NCBI GenBank assembly: GCA_003612395.1
Contig: RAYQ01000009.1
Location: forward strand, 116,032 to 180,031
Direction: 5' to 3'
Source of the DNA: Parablautia intestinalis
Lineage (GTDB): Bacteria > Bacillota > Clostridia > Lachnospirales > Lachnospiraceae
Length of the DNA stretch: 64,000 nucleotides
The translations under genes were made by a program, and so were the position numbers. The notes below the pieces were generated by a model. The model was not told where the DNA came from. It searched no databases and saw only the letters and a list, made by a program, of their open reading frames with translations. Positions 34,348-43,970 of the stretch are shown piece after piece. Within the stretch, counting starts at the first letter, position 1. Every line of letters starts with the position of its first letter.

Positions 34348-34824
34348 TTCAATCTCCATTCTTACCAGCAATTATCAAATTTGAATAATAAGACAAGTTT
34401 ATTGTAGAAATAACTTTCACAAATTTATTTCTATTAGGACATTATCTGCCTCTTAATCATTATGAAATTATAATGCCATAATGTCAACTTATATAACAAA
34501 TATATACTATAAAAATCGGGTACAAAAAAACTTGTCATATAGCCTCCACTCTGTTATAGTTTATTTATCAATTCAAAGTGAATCTCTTATTTTTTCTGTC
34601 AGTACCTGTCAGGAAGGCCCCCGTATCAAGAACTTCTCTATAAATATCCTTATTGATACAGGAATTTCAAGTATGCTCTGTCCGAACCGTCTGACAGGAA
34701 GAAATCTACATTGGCATTTCGCCGGAAATTCACAAAAGAAAATCTAAATCAGGAAAGCAGGGATACGGTCAGTATGCGGCAGAGTTTTTTTCGGATACTC
34801 GTATACCCTGCCAAAGGAGGTTAT
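34348..34824. other. Intergenic region with nested stem
   Basis: No supported gene. The last 220 bp include CCTGTCAG (34605-34612) pairing with CTGACAGG (34690-34697), enclosing GTATCAA and TTGATAC, a nested stem-loop that might be a leader structure of the nuclease gene. The rest is AT-rich. Confidence 0.4.
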
Positions 34825-35880
34825 ATGGGATATCTTAAAAAGACACTGCAGGAGCTTGATTTAATTGACAATTTCCTGTCTAATGCAATTGCTTCCAACA
34901 AAGAGTTTAACGAGCCCTTTTACAGGCTGCTGCTGTCTGTACTGCTGGGGAAAGAATTAAAGGAGGTCCGGGTGCTGGCACAGCAGATTATTCCGGCGGC
35001 GACACCGGAGCTAAGGGGAATCCGGATGGATGTGGAGGTTACGGAGTATGAGGAAGGAACCGTCACCAATGTATACGATTTAGAGCCGCATTTAAAAGAC
35101 GGGCTCCACCTGCCCAGACATAACAGATACTATCAGGCAAAGATAGACGGCCGGTATGTAAAAAGAGGACTGAAGGATTTCTCCAAAATTCCGAACCTTT
35201 ATGTTATCACCATCACGAATTATGATTTGTTCGGTAAAGATTATATGATGTATACCGTCCACAATAAGTGCGAGGAGATACCGGATATGGAATATGATGA
35301 CGGCCTTAAGTTTCTTTATTTTTACACAAAAGGGAAAAAAGGCGGTAGTCAGGCAATAAAAAATATGCTAACATATATCCAGAACAGCGAAAGCAAAAAC
35401 GCGGTGGACGAAGCAACAAAAAAGATAGATTTTTACGTGAGCAGAGTGAAGAATCTGCCGGAAGTGGAGGCGGGATATATGACTCTTGGAGACTGGATTG
35501 ACAGCATAAAAGAAGACATGGCGGTAGAGCTCAGGAAAGAACTGGCAGAAAGCATGAAGAAGGAAATAACCGGGGAAATTTCAAAGGAGATAACCGAAAA
35601 GGTTTCAAAGGAGGTAACTGAGAAGGTTTCAAAGGAGGTAACTGAGAAGGTTTCAAAGGAGGTAACTGAGAAGGTTTCAAAGGAGGTAACTGAGAAGGTT
35701 TCAAAGGAGGTAACTGAGAAGGTTTCAAAGGAGGTCAAAGAGCAGGATATTAAAATTGTTATTGAAACGTTTCAGGAATACCATGATACGAAGGAAAATG
35801 CCGTAGAAAAGCTTTGCCGCAAATTCCCGGAATATGCACATCAGGCGGAAGAACTGGTGGAAAAATACTGGAAAGAATAA
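34825..35880 (+). CDS. Rpn/PD-(D/E)XK-like nuclease family protein with C-terminal repeats
   Basis: A 351-residue protein. The N-terminal 200 residues resemble the Rpn / PDDEXK_2 'nuclease family transposase' proteins common in Lachnospiraceae: ELRGIRMDVEVTEYEEGTVTNVYDLEPH is the expected Asp...Asp/Glu region, but the usual E-x-K/Q is E-P-H here. Next comes a helical stretch with six to seven copies of an octapeptide KEVTEKVS (about residues 253-305), encoded by 24-bp tandem repeats, and a C-terminal helical tail. Start at the ATG at 34825, with AAAGGAGG upstream. Function is uncertain; family members are linked to recombination-promoting nucleases. Confidence 0.7.
   Translation: MGYLKKTLQELDLIDNFLSNAIASNKEFNEPFYRLLLSVLLGKELKEVRVLAQQIIPAATPELRGIRMDVEVTEYEEGTVTNVYDLEPHLKDGLHLPRHNRYYQAKIDGRYVKRGLKDFSKIPNLYVITITNYDLFGKDYMMYTVHNKCEEIPDMEYDDGLKFLYFYTKGKKGGSQAIKNMLTYIQNSESKNAVDEATKKIDFYVSRVKNLPEVEAGYMTLGDWIDSIKEDMAVELRKELAESMKKEITGEISKEITEKVSKEVTEKVSKEVTEKVSKEVTEKVSKEVTEKVSKEVTEKVSKEVKEQDIKIVIETFQEYHDTKENAVEKLCRKFPEYAHQAEELVEKYWKE
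35581..35739 (+). repeat. 24-bp in-frame tandem repeat
   Basis: Copy 1 (35581-35604) is slightly divergent, copies 2-6 (35605-35724) are identical, and copy 7 (35725-35739) is partial. The unit is 24 bp, so copy-number change keeps the frame. Each unit contains AAAGGAGGT, a perfect anti-Shine-Dalgarno match. Confidence 0.95.
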
Positions 35881-35920
35881 TTAGGAAAGTTTAATTAAAA
35901 TGGACCATCGGAGGAGAATT

Positions 35921-37162
35921 ATGCCTAAAATTACACCATTTAAAAGTATCAGACCCAAACCGGAATTAGCCAGTCGGATAGCCGCCCTTCCCTATGACGT
36001 TTATAACCGTAAGGAAGCTGTCATGGAGGTAAACAGAGAGCCTCTCTCCTTTTTGAAGATTGACAGGGCCGAAACCTGCTTTACTGACGAAACAGACACC
36101 TATGCTCCCAAAGTATATGCGAAAGCGAAAGCTCTTTTAGATGCAATGATTGCAGACGGGACATTTGTAACGGAAACTTCTCCCTGCTATTATATCTACG
36201 AATTAATAATGAATGGACGCTCTCAAACCGGGATTGCCGCCTGTTCTTCTATAGATGATTACTTAAGCCAGCTCATCAAAAAGCATGAAAATACCCGGGA
36301 GGAAAAGGAGCTTGACCGCATCCGCCATGTGGACGCTACGGATGCACATACAGGCCCTATTTTTCTGGTATACCGCTCCAGAAAGGAAATCAATGAAATT
36401 GTAGATACTGCTAAAAAAATGCGGCCTCTTTATGATTTTGTTTCCTCTGACGGAATCACTCACAGAGTATGGAAGATTTCAGATATGGCAGTCATCACAA
36501 GATTGGAAGCTCTCTTTGACGCCCTCCCCTGTACTTACATAGCTGACGGCCATCACCGCTGTGCCTCCGCCGTAAAGGTAGGATTAAAAAGGCGCTCAGA
36601 GCATCCCTGTTATACAGGAGAGGAAGAATTTAACCGCTTTCTTTCCGTTCTTTTTCCGGATGACCAGCTTTACATCATGCCTTACAACAGGGTAGTAAAA
36701 GATCTAAACGGTTTGTCTCCCGAGAGCTTTTTAGAACAAATAGAAAGAGCAGGCTTTAAAGTCGAATACACAGGGGACAGGCAGGTTTCGCCCTGCCGGA
36801 AAGGGACCTTTGGCATGTATCTTCCTGACGGCTGGTATCTGCTTTCTGCCCATGACTCCCTGCTTTCCTCTGACCCGGTGAAGGGACTTGATGTCTCTGT
36901 TTTGCAGGATAATTTATTACAGCCGGTTTTAAACATTCAGGATCCCCGGATTGACAAACGGATTGATTTTGTGGGAGGCATCCGCGGTCTGGACGAATTA
37001 GAGCGCAGAGTAAGCAGCGACATGGCAGTGGCCTTTTCCATGTATGCCACCTCTATATCCGAACTGCTTAATGTGGCTGACGCAGGACTGCTTATGCCGC
37101 CAAAATCCACCTGGTTCGAGCCTAAGCTGCGAAGTGGATTGTTTATTCACAAATTAACTTAA
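35921..37162 (+). CDS. DUF1015-family protein
   Basis: A 413-residue cytoplasmic protein matching the DUF1015 family over its full length: KSIRPKPELASRIAALPYDV at the start, RHVDATDAHTGPIFLVY and the highly conserved YIADGHHRCASAVKVG near residue 205. Members are often beside phosphoglycerate dehydrogenase in Clostridia, but that gene is absent here. The start at 35921 follows GGAGGAG. The His-rich motif suggests a metal or nucleotide site; function unknown. Confidence 0.88.
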   Translation: MPKITPFKSIRPKPELASRIAALPYDVYNRKEAVMEVNREPLSFLKIDRAETCFTDETDTYAPKVYAKAKALLDAMIADGTFVTETSPCYYIYELIMNGRSQTGIAACSSIDDYLSQLIKKHENTREEKELDRIRHVDATDAHTGPIFLVYRSRKEINEIVDTAKKMRPLYDFVSSDGITHRVWKISDMAVITRLEALFDALPCTYIADGHHRCASAVKVGLKRRSEHPCYTGEEEFNRFLSVLFPDDQLYIMPYNRVVKDLNGLSPESFLEQIERAGFKVEYTGDRQVSPCRKGTFGMYLPDGWYLLSAHDSLLSSDPVKGLDVSVLQDNLLQPVLNIQDPRIDKRIDFVGGIRGLDELERRVSSDMAVAFSMYATSISELLNVADAGLLMPPKSTWFEPKLRSGLFIHKLT

Positions 37163-37384
37163 AAAGAATTAAAATTGGATTATTCCGGGTTCATGTATAA
37201 AGGAACTGATGGTTGCCGTGCCAGGGAAGGTACCCCACCGCTGGTCTCCCTGCGCGGCTGCCAGACAGCAGACATTTGCATCCTTTAAAAATATTACTAC
37301 TTTTTCCATTTACCTTACCTCCATGTATTTTTTAGTCATACCGTTTATTTTTACCGGATCGTATTACCGAAAGTTATACTCAAA

Positions 37385-38185
37385 TCACGCCTTAAATAAA
37401 GTGCCAATCTCTTTTCCCTCAAGTATCCTGTTTATATTCACCACATCATTCCCGTTAGCAATCACCATATCGACGCCAATTTCATTTGCAATCTTAGCCG
37501 CCGCAATTTTGGTTGCCATACCGCCTGTGCCGAAACTAGTGTCTGCTCCCTTGGCCATAGAATACAAATTCTCATCTATTTTATCCACACAGCTTACAAA
37601 TTCAGCCTTCTCATTGTTTCTCGGATCGTCCGTATAAAGGCCGTCTATATCAGATAAAAGGATCAGCATATCTGCCTGCACCAGCTGTGCAACAGTGGCG
37701 GAAAGGGTGTCATTATCGCCAAAATTTTCGTCCTGAATCTGGTCTGTCGAAACAGTGTCATTTTCATTCACAATGGGAATTACCCCCATCTTCAGCAGCT
37801 CAAGAAAGGTGTTCTCCGCATTCTGCCTGCTGATTTCATTTATCATGGTTCTTTTGGTGATTAATATCTGCGCGATTGTCTGATTATACTCTGCAAAAAG
37901 TTTCTGATAAATCATCATCAGTCTTGCCTGCCCTACTGCCGCACATGCCTGTTTTTCTGACAGACTTCGGGGCCTTTCCTTGATTCCAAGCGCTTTTCTG
38001 CCTGCGCCAATAGCGCCTGAAGATACCAGCACAAGTTCTTTATTCTGATTTCTGATATCTGTTAATACTCTGGCCAGCTTTTCCATTTTAAGCAGGTTCA
38101 AATGTCCTGTATCCATGTGCGTGATAGTTGATGTACCGATCTTCACTACAATTCTCTTTTTATCTTTTAGAAAATCTCTGTTCAT
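37385..38185 (-). CDS. proB: Glutamate 5-kinase, short form
   Basis: A 266-residue amino-acid kinase that phosphorylates glutamate in the first step of proline synthesis. Hallmarks are VVKIGTSTIT, LVSSGAIGAGRKALG, PIVNENDTVS and LSDIDGLYTDDPR, and the GTGGMATKIAAAKIA loop. It lacks the C-terminal PUA domain of the 367-residue E. coli enzyme, which is common in this phylum. proA is not adjacent. The intergenic space upstream (38186-38409) has no T-box or other clear regulator, only a 25-codon ORF without a ribosome binding site. Confidence 0.93.
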   Translation of the reverse strand: MNRDFLKDKKRIVVKIGTSTITHMDTGHLNLLKMEKLARVLTDIRNQNKELVLVSSGAIGAGRKALGIKERPRSLSEKQACAAVGQARLMMIYQKLFAEYNQTIAQILITKRTMINEISRQNAENTFLELLKMGVIPIVNENDTVSTDQIQDENFGDNDTLSATVAQLVQADMLILLSDIDGLYTDDPRNNEKAEFVSCVDKIDENLYSMAKGADTSFGTGGMATKIAAAKIANEIGVDMVIANGNDVVNINRILEGKEIGTLFKA

Positions 38186-38409
38186 TTATTGTTATTTCCT
38201 TTCGTAGAAATTATCAAGTCCGGGCAATGCTCTAAAAATCTTTCTCACAAATTACATTGAACCGCCCGCAAAAATATTTTTGATATCATCTAATACAGAT
38301 AATACAGCATGAAAAGAGTGTTCGCAAGGCATCCGCTATATTTCGCCTTCTTTCCGTATTCATTCATAAATATTTCAGGCTTATCATTCCACCTGTCTGA
38401 TTTTTCAGC

Positions 38410-39951
38410 CTAAAGCCCTCCCAAAGACATATGCTCTAAAAACATATCCCGAAAAGCGCTCTCCTTTGCCAGTTCCACATGGATAATTTCTCTGCTGCCC
38501 CTTTCCATTTTTTCCATTGCCTTTTTAGAAAGCAGGGCCATGGCTGCACCTGTGCCTGCCAGATTCCCGGCCTGCACATACTTTTCCCGGGGGACATCCG
38601 GGAAAAGCCCGATTGCTATTCCGCTTTCTATTCCAATATAGCATCCAAAAGCGCCTGCCAGATAGATTCTGTCAAGCCGAGATGCCTTCCTATTTACTTT
38701 TCTTAACAAAATTTCCATTCCGGAGCGTATGGCACTGACCGAAAGCTGTAGCTGCCGCACGTCCTCCGCTTCCAAATAAACAGGAGACTTTTCATCTGTC
38801 AAAAGGAATCTTCTTTTTGGAAGTTTACTTACAGACTTCTCCTCGATCCGCCTGCATAGCTTTTCGGGCGCTCCTGCCCTGCGTGCCTCCTCCCTGCTAC
38901 GCAGATATCCGGTCTCATCAATTACATGGGCCCTTAAAAGCAGCGCCACCCCATCAATCAGTCCGGACCCGCAGATCCCTACAGCCGGACCGCCTCCAAT
39001 TACTCTGCACACAATATCCTGCATGGGAAAGTTTCCATTTAAAGATATCAAATCAATTGCTCCGGGGGCAGCACGCATTCCCTGGCTGATGGCTCCTCCC
39101 TCAAGTGCCGGTCCTGCTGCCGCCGAGCAGGCATATTTTTCCTCTCCACACTCCAAAATGATTTCCCCGTTCGTTCCAATATCCACCGCCATGATCCCGC
39201 AATTTCGCTCTGTTTGCTTTATGCATCCGTAAACCGCCAGCGCATCGGCCCCCACATAGCCTCCTATAGGCGGCAAAACAATGAAAGCAGCATCCTGCAA
39301 AAATTGAAACCCAAGCTTTTTTCCCTCCATCCGGACAGTGTTCTCATAATCAGGAACAAAGGGAGCCCTGGCCAATTTGGCAGGCTTTATTCCCAGCAGG
39401 ATTTCACACATAGCCGTATTGCCCACAACAGTCACTTTTTTTATGCCTGCATTTTTCTTTCTTTCAATTTTCTGTTTCTTTGCATGCCCGCCTTTACTCC
39501 CCTGCATTTCACAAAGTCCGCTCCCGGCAGGCCTGTCTTGCACACTGCTAATTTCCTCCCCGCAAAGCCGCTCCTTCGCATAAGCCTGCTCCACCATACC
39601 CTGCGCCATCTCATCCAATTTCTTTACAAGAAGCGCCTGCATTCTTTTAAGACCGTCCTCCTTCTCCATAGCTGCCTGCATTCTGCTGATCACATCTGCC
39701 CCAAAGGCCGCCTGAGGGTTAGCGCCAGCTTCCACCCCTAAAAGGCTGCCGTCTTTAAGGTCCCAGAGCATTCCCGCCACGGTAGTGGTCCCGACATCAA
39801 AGGAAATCCCCATTCCTGCATCCTGCTCTATCTGAAAGTTTTCCGGAAACTGAATTTTCACCTGTTTATTTGTGTTTAACTTTTGAAAAATACCACAGCC
39901 GCTGCAACTTATGCGTTTGCATCCCGGACATCTGTTTTTTAAGCCTGTCAT
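38410..39951 (-). CDS. RACo-like corrinoid-activation ATPase (ASKHA fold)
   Basis: A 513-residue protein matching the C-terminal ATPase part of RACo/RamA-type reductive activators of corrinoid proteins (DUF4445). The ASKHA phosphate motifs are visible: GISFDVGTTTVAGMLWDL near residue 48, KVTVVGNTAMCEILLG, MAVDIGTNGEIIL, and IYLAGAFGCYIGIESGIAIG. The usual N-terminal 2Fe-2S ferredoxin domain is missing; instead residues 8-19 hold C-x2-C-x4-C-x2-C, which could bind an Fe-S cluster. A charged low-complexity insert lies at about residues 135-165. No methyltransferase or corrinoid protein is next to it. Confidence 0.8.
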   Translation of the reverse strand: MTGLKNRCPGCKRISCSGCGIFQKLNTNKQVKIQFPENFQIEQDAGMGISFDVGTTTVAGMLWDLKDGSLLGVEAGANPQAAFGADVISRMQAAMEKEDGLKRMQALLVKKLDEMAQGMVEQAYAKERLCGEEISSVQDRPAGSGLCEMQGSKGGHAKKQKIERKKNAGIKKVTVVGNTAMCEILLGIKPAKLARAPFVPDYENTVRMEGKKLGFQFLQDAAFIVLPPIGGYVGADALAVYGCIKQTERNCGIMAVDIGTNGEIILECGEEKYACSAAAGPALEGGAISQGMRAAPGAIDLISLNGNFPMQDIVCRVIGGGPAVGICGSGLIDGVALLLRAHVIDETGYLRSREEARRAGAPEKLCRRIEEKSVSKLPKRRFLLTDEKSPVYLEAEDVRQLQLSVSAIRSGMEILLRKVNRKASRLDRIYLAGAFGCYIGIESGIAIGLFPDVPREKYVQAGNLAGTGAAMALLSKKAMEKMERGSREIIHVELAKESAFRDMFLEHMSLGGL

Positions 39952-40159
39952 TTTTTACCCCCCGTAGAACTTTTCTTCACATTTCCTCCCTGTTACGGGA
40001 TCTGCCCGCTTACTACAGAATAACACAAAAGCCTTGATTTTTTAACCACATTTCTCTATTATCTAATCATACCCCGTCTGTGCTGCAGGGCGGCATATGG
40101 GAAAATGTGTGAAAAGTAACAATGAGGCTGTACAAAAATATCCGTCATGGAGGATTTGT

Positions 40160-41029
40160 ATGTGGGTAGCAGATAACTGGAAAGAATACGAAGTAATAGA
40201 CACCTCTGAGGGTGAAAAATTAGAGCGTTGGGGACAATATATCCTTTTGCGCCCTGATCCTCAGGTCATCTGGAATACGCCAAAAGAGGCAAAAGAATGG
40301 CATAAGCTAAACGGTCATTACCACCGCAGCTCAAAGGGCGGCGGTGAATGGGAATTTTTTAACCTTCCACAGGAATGGAGCATTCATTATAAAAGCCTTA
40401 CCTTTCGCCTAAAGCCCTTTAGCTTTAAGCATACCGGCCTTTTTCCCGAGCAGGCTGTAAACTGGGACTGGTTTGCCGGGATCATTCAAAAAGCAGACCG
40501 CCCTGTCAGGGTTCTAAACCTGTTTGCCTACACTGGCGGAGCTACCCTTGCGGCAGCAAAAGCAGGCGCCAATGTCACTCATGTGGACGCCTCCAAAGGC
40601 ATGGTCACATGGGCAAAGGAAAATGCCGCAGCCTCCGGTCTTTCGGATGCTCCCATCCGCTGGCTGGTTGACGATTGTGTTAAGTTTGTGGAGCGGGAAA
40701 TACGCAGGGGAAATACTTATGACGGCATTATTATGGACCCTCCCTCCTATGGAAGGGGCCCTAAAGGAGAAATCTGGAAAATGGAAGAAAGCATTTATCC
40801 CTTTATCTGCTCGGCTGCCCGGCTGCTAAGGAAAGATTCCCTTTTCTTCCTGATCAATTCCTACACCACAGGTTTGCAGCCGGCCGTACTTTCCTACTTA
40901 TTAAATTCTACTATTGTTAAAAGGCTCGGAGGGCAGGTAGTTTCTTCTGAAATCGGGCTGCCCGTAACAGCAGGCGGTCTCATCCTCCCCTGCGGATCCA
41001 GCGGACGGTGGATAAACACAGATACTTAA
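40160..41029 (+). CDS. SAM-dependent rRNA-type methyltransferase (RlmK/RlmI-like)
   Basis: A 289-residue class I methyltransferase. SAM motif I is LNLFAYTGGATLAAAKAG, followed by HVDASKGMVTWAKENA and the catalytic-type motif IIMDPPSYGRG (N/D-P-P-x), as in 23S rRNA methyltransferases of the RlmK/RlmI group. No PUA domain is present at the N-terminus; instead there is a short beta domain with Trp-rich segments. The start is the ATG at 40160 with GGAGG six bases upstream; the longer frame from 40097 has no good site. Confidence 0.85.
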   Translation: MWVADNWKEYEVIDTSEGEKLERWGQYILLRPDPQVIWNTPKEAKEWHKLNGHYHRSSKGGGEWEFFNLPQEWSIHYKSLTFRLKPFSFKHTGLFPEQAVNWDWFAGIIQKADRPVRVLNLFAYTGGATLAAAKAGANVTHVDASKGMVTWAKENAAASGLSDAPIRWLVDDCVKFVEREIRRGNTYDGIIMDPPSYGRGPKGEIWKMEESIYPFICSAARLLRKDSLFFLINSYTTGLQPAVLSYLLNSTIVKRLGGQVVSSEIGLPVTAGGLILPCGSSGRWINTDT

Positions 41030-41133
41030 AAATAAATAGGAAATTTTCTTCTGATAGTGTATAATGGTAACAGTCTTGGCAGTTGGCCCATCATATATGG
41101 AGTTGGCAAGAAAAGCATAAAGGAGTAAAAAAT

Positions 41134-42219
41134 ATGTCAAAAATAATTCTAACCGGTGACAGGCCTACAGGCCGTCTTCATGTAGGACACTATGTTGGTT
41201 CCCTGAAAGGCCGGGTATCGCTGCAAAATTCCGGTATCTATGATAAAATTTTTATTATGATTGCTGATGCACAGGCTCTTACGGACAATGCGGAACAGCC
41301 TGAAAAGGTCCGGCAGAATATCATTGAGGTTGCGCTGGATTATTTGTCTTGTGGTCTTGATCCTCAAAAGTCCACCCTGCTAATTCAGTCCCAGATCCCT
41401 GAGCTCTGCGAGTTATCTTTTTATTATATGAATCTTGTGACTGTTTCCAGACTTCAGCGGAACCCTACAGTAAAGAGCGAAATTCAAATGCGTAATTTTG
41501 AAGCAAGTATACCTGTGGGATTCTTTACCTATCCTGTCAGCCAGGCTGCCGATATTACTGCCTTTAAGGCAACCACCGTTCCCGTAGGCGAAGATCAGCT
41601 GCCCATGATAGAACAGACAAAAGAGATTGTGCGGAAATTTAATTCTGTTTATGGAGACACCCTGGTGGAACCGGACGTTTTACTTCCGGACAACAAAGCC
41701 TGCCTGCGTCTCCCGGGTATTGATGGCAAAGCTAAAATGAGCAAGTCCTTAAATAATTGTATCTATCTTTCTGACACGGAAGAAGAAGTACGCAAAAAGG
41801 TTATGTCCATGTTTACCGACCCCAATCATTTACAGGTTTCTGATCCCGGCCGGGTGGAGGGCAATCCCGTATTTATTTATCTGGATGCTTTCTGCAAGAC
41901 AGAGATGTTTGCGGAATACCTTCCTGATTATGCAAACCTTGACGAGCTAAAAGCCCACTACACCAGAGGCGGCCTTGGAGATGTAAAGGTTAAAAAGTTC
42001 CTGAATAACGTGCTTCAGGAAGTGCTCTCCCCCATCCGCCAAAGGAGAAGGGAATGGGAGCAGGATATTCCCGCTGTTTATGAAATTCTTCATAGGGGCA
42101 GTCTTGCTGCCAGAGAGGCTGCTTCCCAGACTCTGGCGGATGTAAAAAATTCCATGAAGATCAACTACTTTGAGGATCTGGCTCTGATTGCGGATCAGGC
42201 GCAGAAGTATGCGCAATAG
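41134..42219 (+). CDS. trpS: Tryptophanyl-tRNA synthetase
   Basis: A 361-residue class I aminoacyl-tRNA synthetase that charges tRNA-Trp. The HIGH-type motif is [12 protein letters not shown] (residues 9-20), KMSKS is intact after GIDGKA (about residue 200), and [13 protein letters not shown] and [17 protein letters not shown] are typical TrpRS segments. AAGGAG precedes the ATG at 41134. A TATAAT-like box lies at 41060-41065 without a clear -35. No T-box leader is visible. Confidence 0.95.
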   Translation: MSKIILTGDRPTGRLHVGHYVGSLKGRVSLQNSGIYDKIFIMIADAQALTDNAEQPEKVRQNIIEVALDYLSCGLDPQKSTLLIQSQIPELCELSFYYMNLVTVSRLQRNPTVKSEIQMRNFEASIPVGFFTYPVSQAADITAFKATTVPVGEDQLPMIEQTKEIVRKFNSVYGDTLVEPDVLLPDNKACLRLPGIDGKAKMSKSLNNCIYLSDTEEEVRKKVMSMFTDPNHLQVSDPGRVEGNPVFIYLDAFCKTEMFAEYLPDYANLDELKAHYTRGGLGDVKVKKFLNNVLQEVLSPIRQRRREWEQDIPAVYEILHRGSLAAREAASQTLADVKNSMKINYFEDLALIADQAQKYAQ

Positions 42220-42318
42220 ATGCTGCTCTGCTGCATGATGGCGCGCTTTTTATTACGAGCCGATATGAGTGAAGCCGTTTTGACCTGTGCAAAAAAAAAC
42301 TGCCGGGAGGAGAGGGAT

Positions 42319-42822
42319 ATGAAAGCCTATCAGATAAAAGATGTGAAAAATTTTATGAGCCGGCTGTTAGGTACCAACGCCTTTGATTCTTTTCTGCTGG
42401 CCGAGGCTTCCATCACCACCTACAATACCTTTGTGATTGACGGCCATATTGAAAAAGGATTTTTTACTGGCGATGTAAATGATGACAACATACTGCCTCC
42501 CTATGAGTTCTCTAAATGGGCCGATATGCGTCAGATCTGCTTTGATCTGATCAAGGGCCGGCGCACTCCGGTGCGCTTTAAGCTTGTACTTCATTTAATG
42601 CCGGAGCAGATTGGTGAAATCCTTAAAAATGGTAATGCTAATGTCACATTATCCGATATCAAAGCCTTTGTTTTAAATATAAAATACGATGGCAGTATGC
42701 TCACCTGCATCACTGCCACCGCCTTTTATACTTTCCTTCCTGACAAAACCCCTGATAAACTGTGGGATGAATTTTTCTCTCATTTTCTTGTAGAAAAAGA
42801 GATTGCCTTTGAGGAAACGTAA
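42319..42822 (+). CDS. DUF5721-family protein
   Basis: A 167-residue cytoplasmic protein matching the DUF5721 family of Lachnospiraceae (MKAYQIKDVKNFMSRLLGT, LLAEASITTYNTFVIDGHI, WADMRQICFDLIKGRRTPVR). The start at 42319 follows GGGAGGAG. It lies 99 bp after trpS on the same strand and may be co-transcribed. Function unknown. Confidence 0.82.
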   Translation: MKAYQIKDVKNFMSRLLGTNAFDSFLLAEASITTYNTFVIDGHIEKGFFTGDVNDDNILPPYEFSKWADMRQICFDLIKGRRTPVRFKLVLHLMPEQIGEILKNGNANVTLSDIKAFVLNIKYDGSMLTCITATAFYTFLPDKTPDKLWDEFFSHFLVEKEIAFEET

Positions 42823-42873
42823 ACCTTTCAAAAATGCTTTCACCTGTTAGAAATGTACACAGGCAGCAAAGCC

Positions 42874-43812
42874 TTATCCTGCGGTGTCCACCGCCGCGCC
42901 CTTCATGTCTTCTCCAAGCAGCTTCATTTCCTCCAGGATTTTTTTGATTTCCCTTTGAACATCGTCCATAATATTATCCGCATCTAAAAGAGTGGTCACA
43001 TCCTCCGAAATTTCTTCTATAAATTCCTCTTTCTTCTCTTTCTCTTCTTTTCTCTTTTCAATCTTCTCTTCTTCTTCCTCTTCTTTTTCGGCCTTCTTGT
43101 CCGCTGTCTCTTTCTTTTCTTCCATCTCCTCGTCTATATGATCTTTGGCCTCATCATACAGCATACCGATAATTTCATCGCGGGCTGCATCCAGCACTTT
43201 CTCTGCGTTTTGTGCCGCCTTGACCATCGGAGCTTTCTTTAGCCTTCCCTGCTTCGTTGAATTAATGGCAGCGCTTTCCTTGCCTATTCCTTCTTTTGCC
43301 TTTTCAATCTCCTGTTTATAGACGGAAGCTGTTTTGTACAGCTCAAGGGAATGCTTCTGATACTCTGTGGGACCTCCCGCCTTTTGGATCTCTGCAAGAC
43401 GCTCCTGTTCTTCCTCTGTCATGGGCTTGTTATCCGCCTGTTTTTCCAACAGTCTTAAATCCTGTTCTTCAGGAGAATCCTCTGTAAGTCCATACTTTTC
43501 CCTGAGAGCCGCTCTTTCCTCATTAGCCCATTTCAGATTCGAGCTTGCCTCTTTCATGGTATCTTCAAGCTCTCTGATTTTACTTCTTCTCTCATCCAAA
43601 GACTCATCCAGCTTTCTGTCGCCGGCCCAGACATCTGTCACAATTTTCATTGCCTTCTCTCTGGCCTGCTGCTTTTTCTGCGCAACCGGGTCAAAGGCCT
43701 TATTCATATCCCCGGCAAAAACATTGGCTTTTCCGCTCTTTTTCCCGTTTGCTGCCTGCCGCTCGCTTTGGATGCTCTCACCCATAAAAATTGATTTGTT
43801 TTGTACTTTCAT
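42874..43812 (-). CDS. Highly charged coiled-coil protein, unknown function
   Basis: A 312-residue soluble protein rich in Lys and Glu. The first 40 residues are polar (KSIFMGESIQSERQAANG); residues about 60-110 and 150-200 are heptad-like helices; residues about 225-275 are almost only E/K (EKEEEEEEKIEKRKEEKEKK). No signal, membrane segment or catalytic motif. The start at 43812 has GGAGG 11 bases upstream; an ATG at 43830 lacks a site. A perfect palindrome (43835-43854) lies just upstream. A second charged small protein follows the same pattern at 43971-44378, so the two may form one unit. Confidence 0.65.
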   Translation of the reverse strand: MKVQNKSIFMGESIQSERQAANGKKSGKANVFAGDMNKAFDPVAQKKQQAREKAMKIVTDVWAGDRKLDESLDERRSKIRELEDTMKEASSNLKWANEERAALREKYGLTEDSPEEQDLRLLEKQADNKPMTEEEQERLAEIQKAGGPTEYQKHSLELYKTASVYKQEIEKAKEGIGKESAAINSTKQGRLKKAPMVKAAQNAEKVLDAARDEIIGMLYDEAKDHIDEEMEEKKETADKKAEKEEEEEEKIEKRKEEKEKKEEFIEEISEDVTTLLDADNIMDDVQREIKKILEEMKLLGEDMKGAAVDTAG

Positions 43813-43834
43813 AGCTCCTTCTACCTCCATTCAA

Positions 43835-43854
43835 CGGGATAATCCATTATCCCG
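43835..43854. promoter_or_regulatory. Perfect palindrome upstream of the charged protein
   Basis: Arms CGGGATAAT/ATTATCCCG are 9 bp with a 2-nt centre, about 20 bp upstream of the start codon. It could be an operator or a leader hairpin. Confidence 0.5.
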
Positions 43855-43970
43855 ACATTTAAAACCAATTAATGAAATTTATTATGCCGCTCTCTATGTT
43901 TATATCGGCTTATTTCCAAAACATAATAACTTTTAATCCCGTCAGTGTAACGAATTACTCCAAACAAGGA

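Noticed and set aside
35433..35738. Minus-strand frames with regular octapeptide repeats
   Set aside because: They are only the complement of the 24-bp tandem repeat in the nuclease gene.
35581..35739. CRISPR-like array
   Set aside because: The units are contiguous 24-bp repeats without spacers and are in frame within a gene.
38290..38367. 25-codon ORF upstream of proB
   Set aside because: It has no ribosome binding site and no recognisable sequence.
38186..38409. T-box leader for proB
   Set aside because: A GGTGGAA stretch is present on the minus strand, but there is no stem I pattern, no anti-terminator and no terminator before proB.
39214..39741. 175-codon plus-strand frame
   Set aside because: It is a shadow of the RACo-like ATPase gene with no start context.
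43367..43936. 189-codon plus-strand frame with hydrophobic Ser-rich sequence
   Set aside because: It is the antisense of the Glu/Lys-rich protein; the Ser/Phe/Leu bias is the expected complement.
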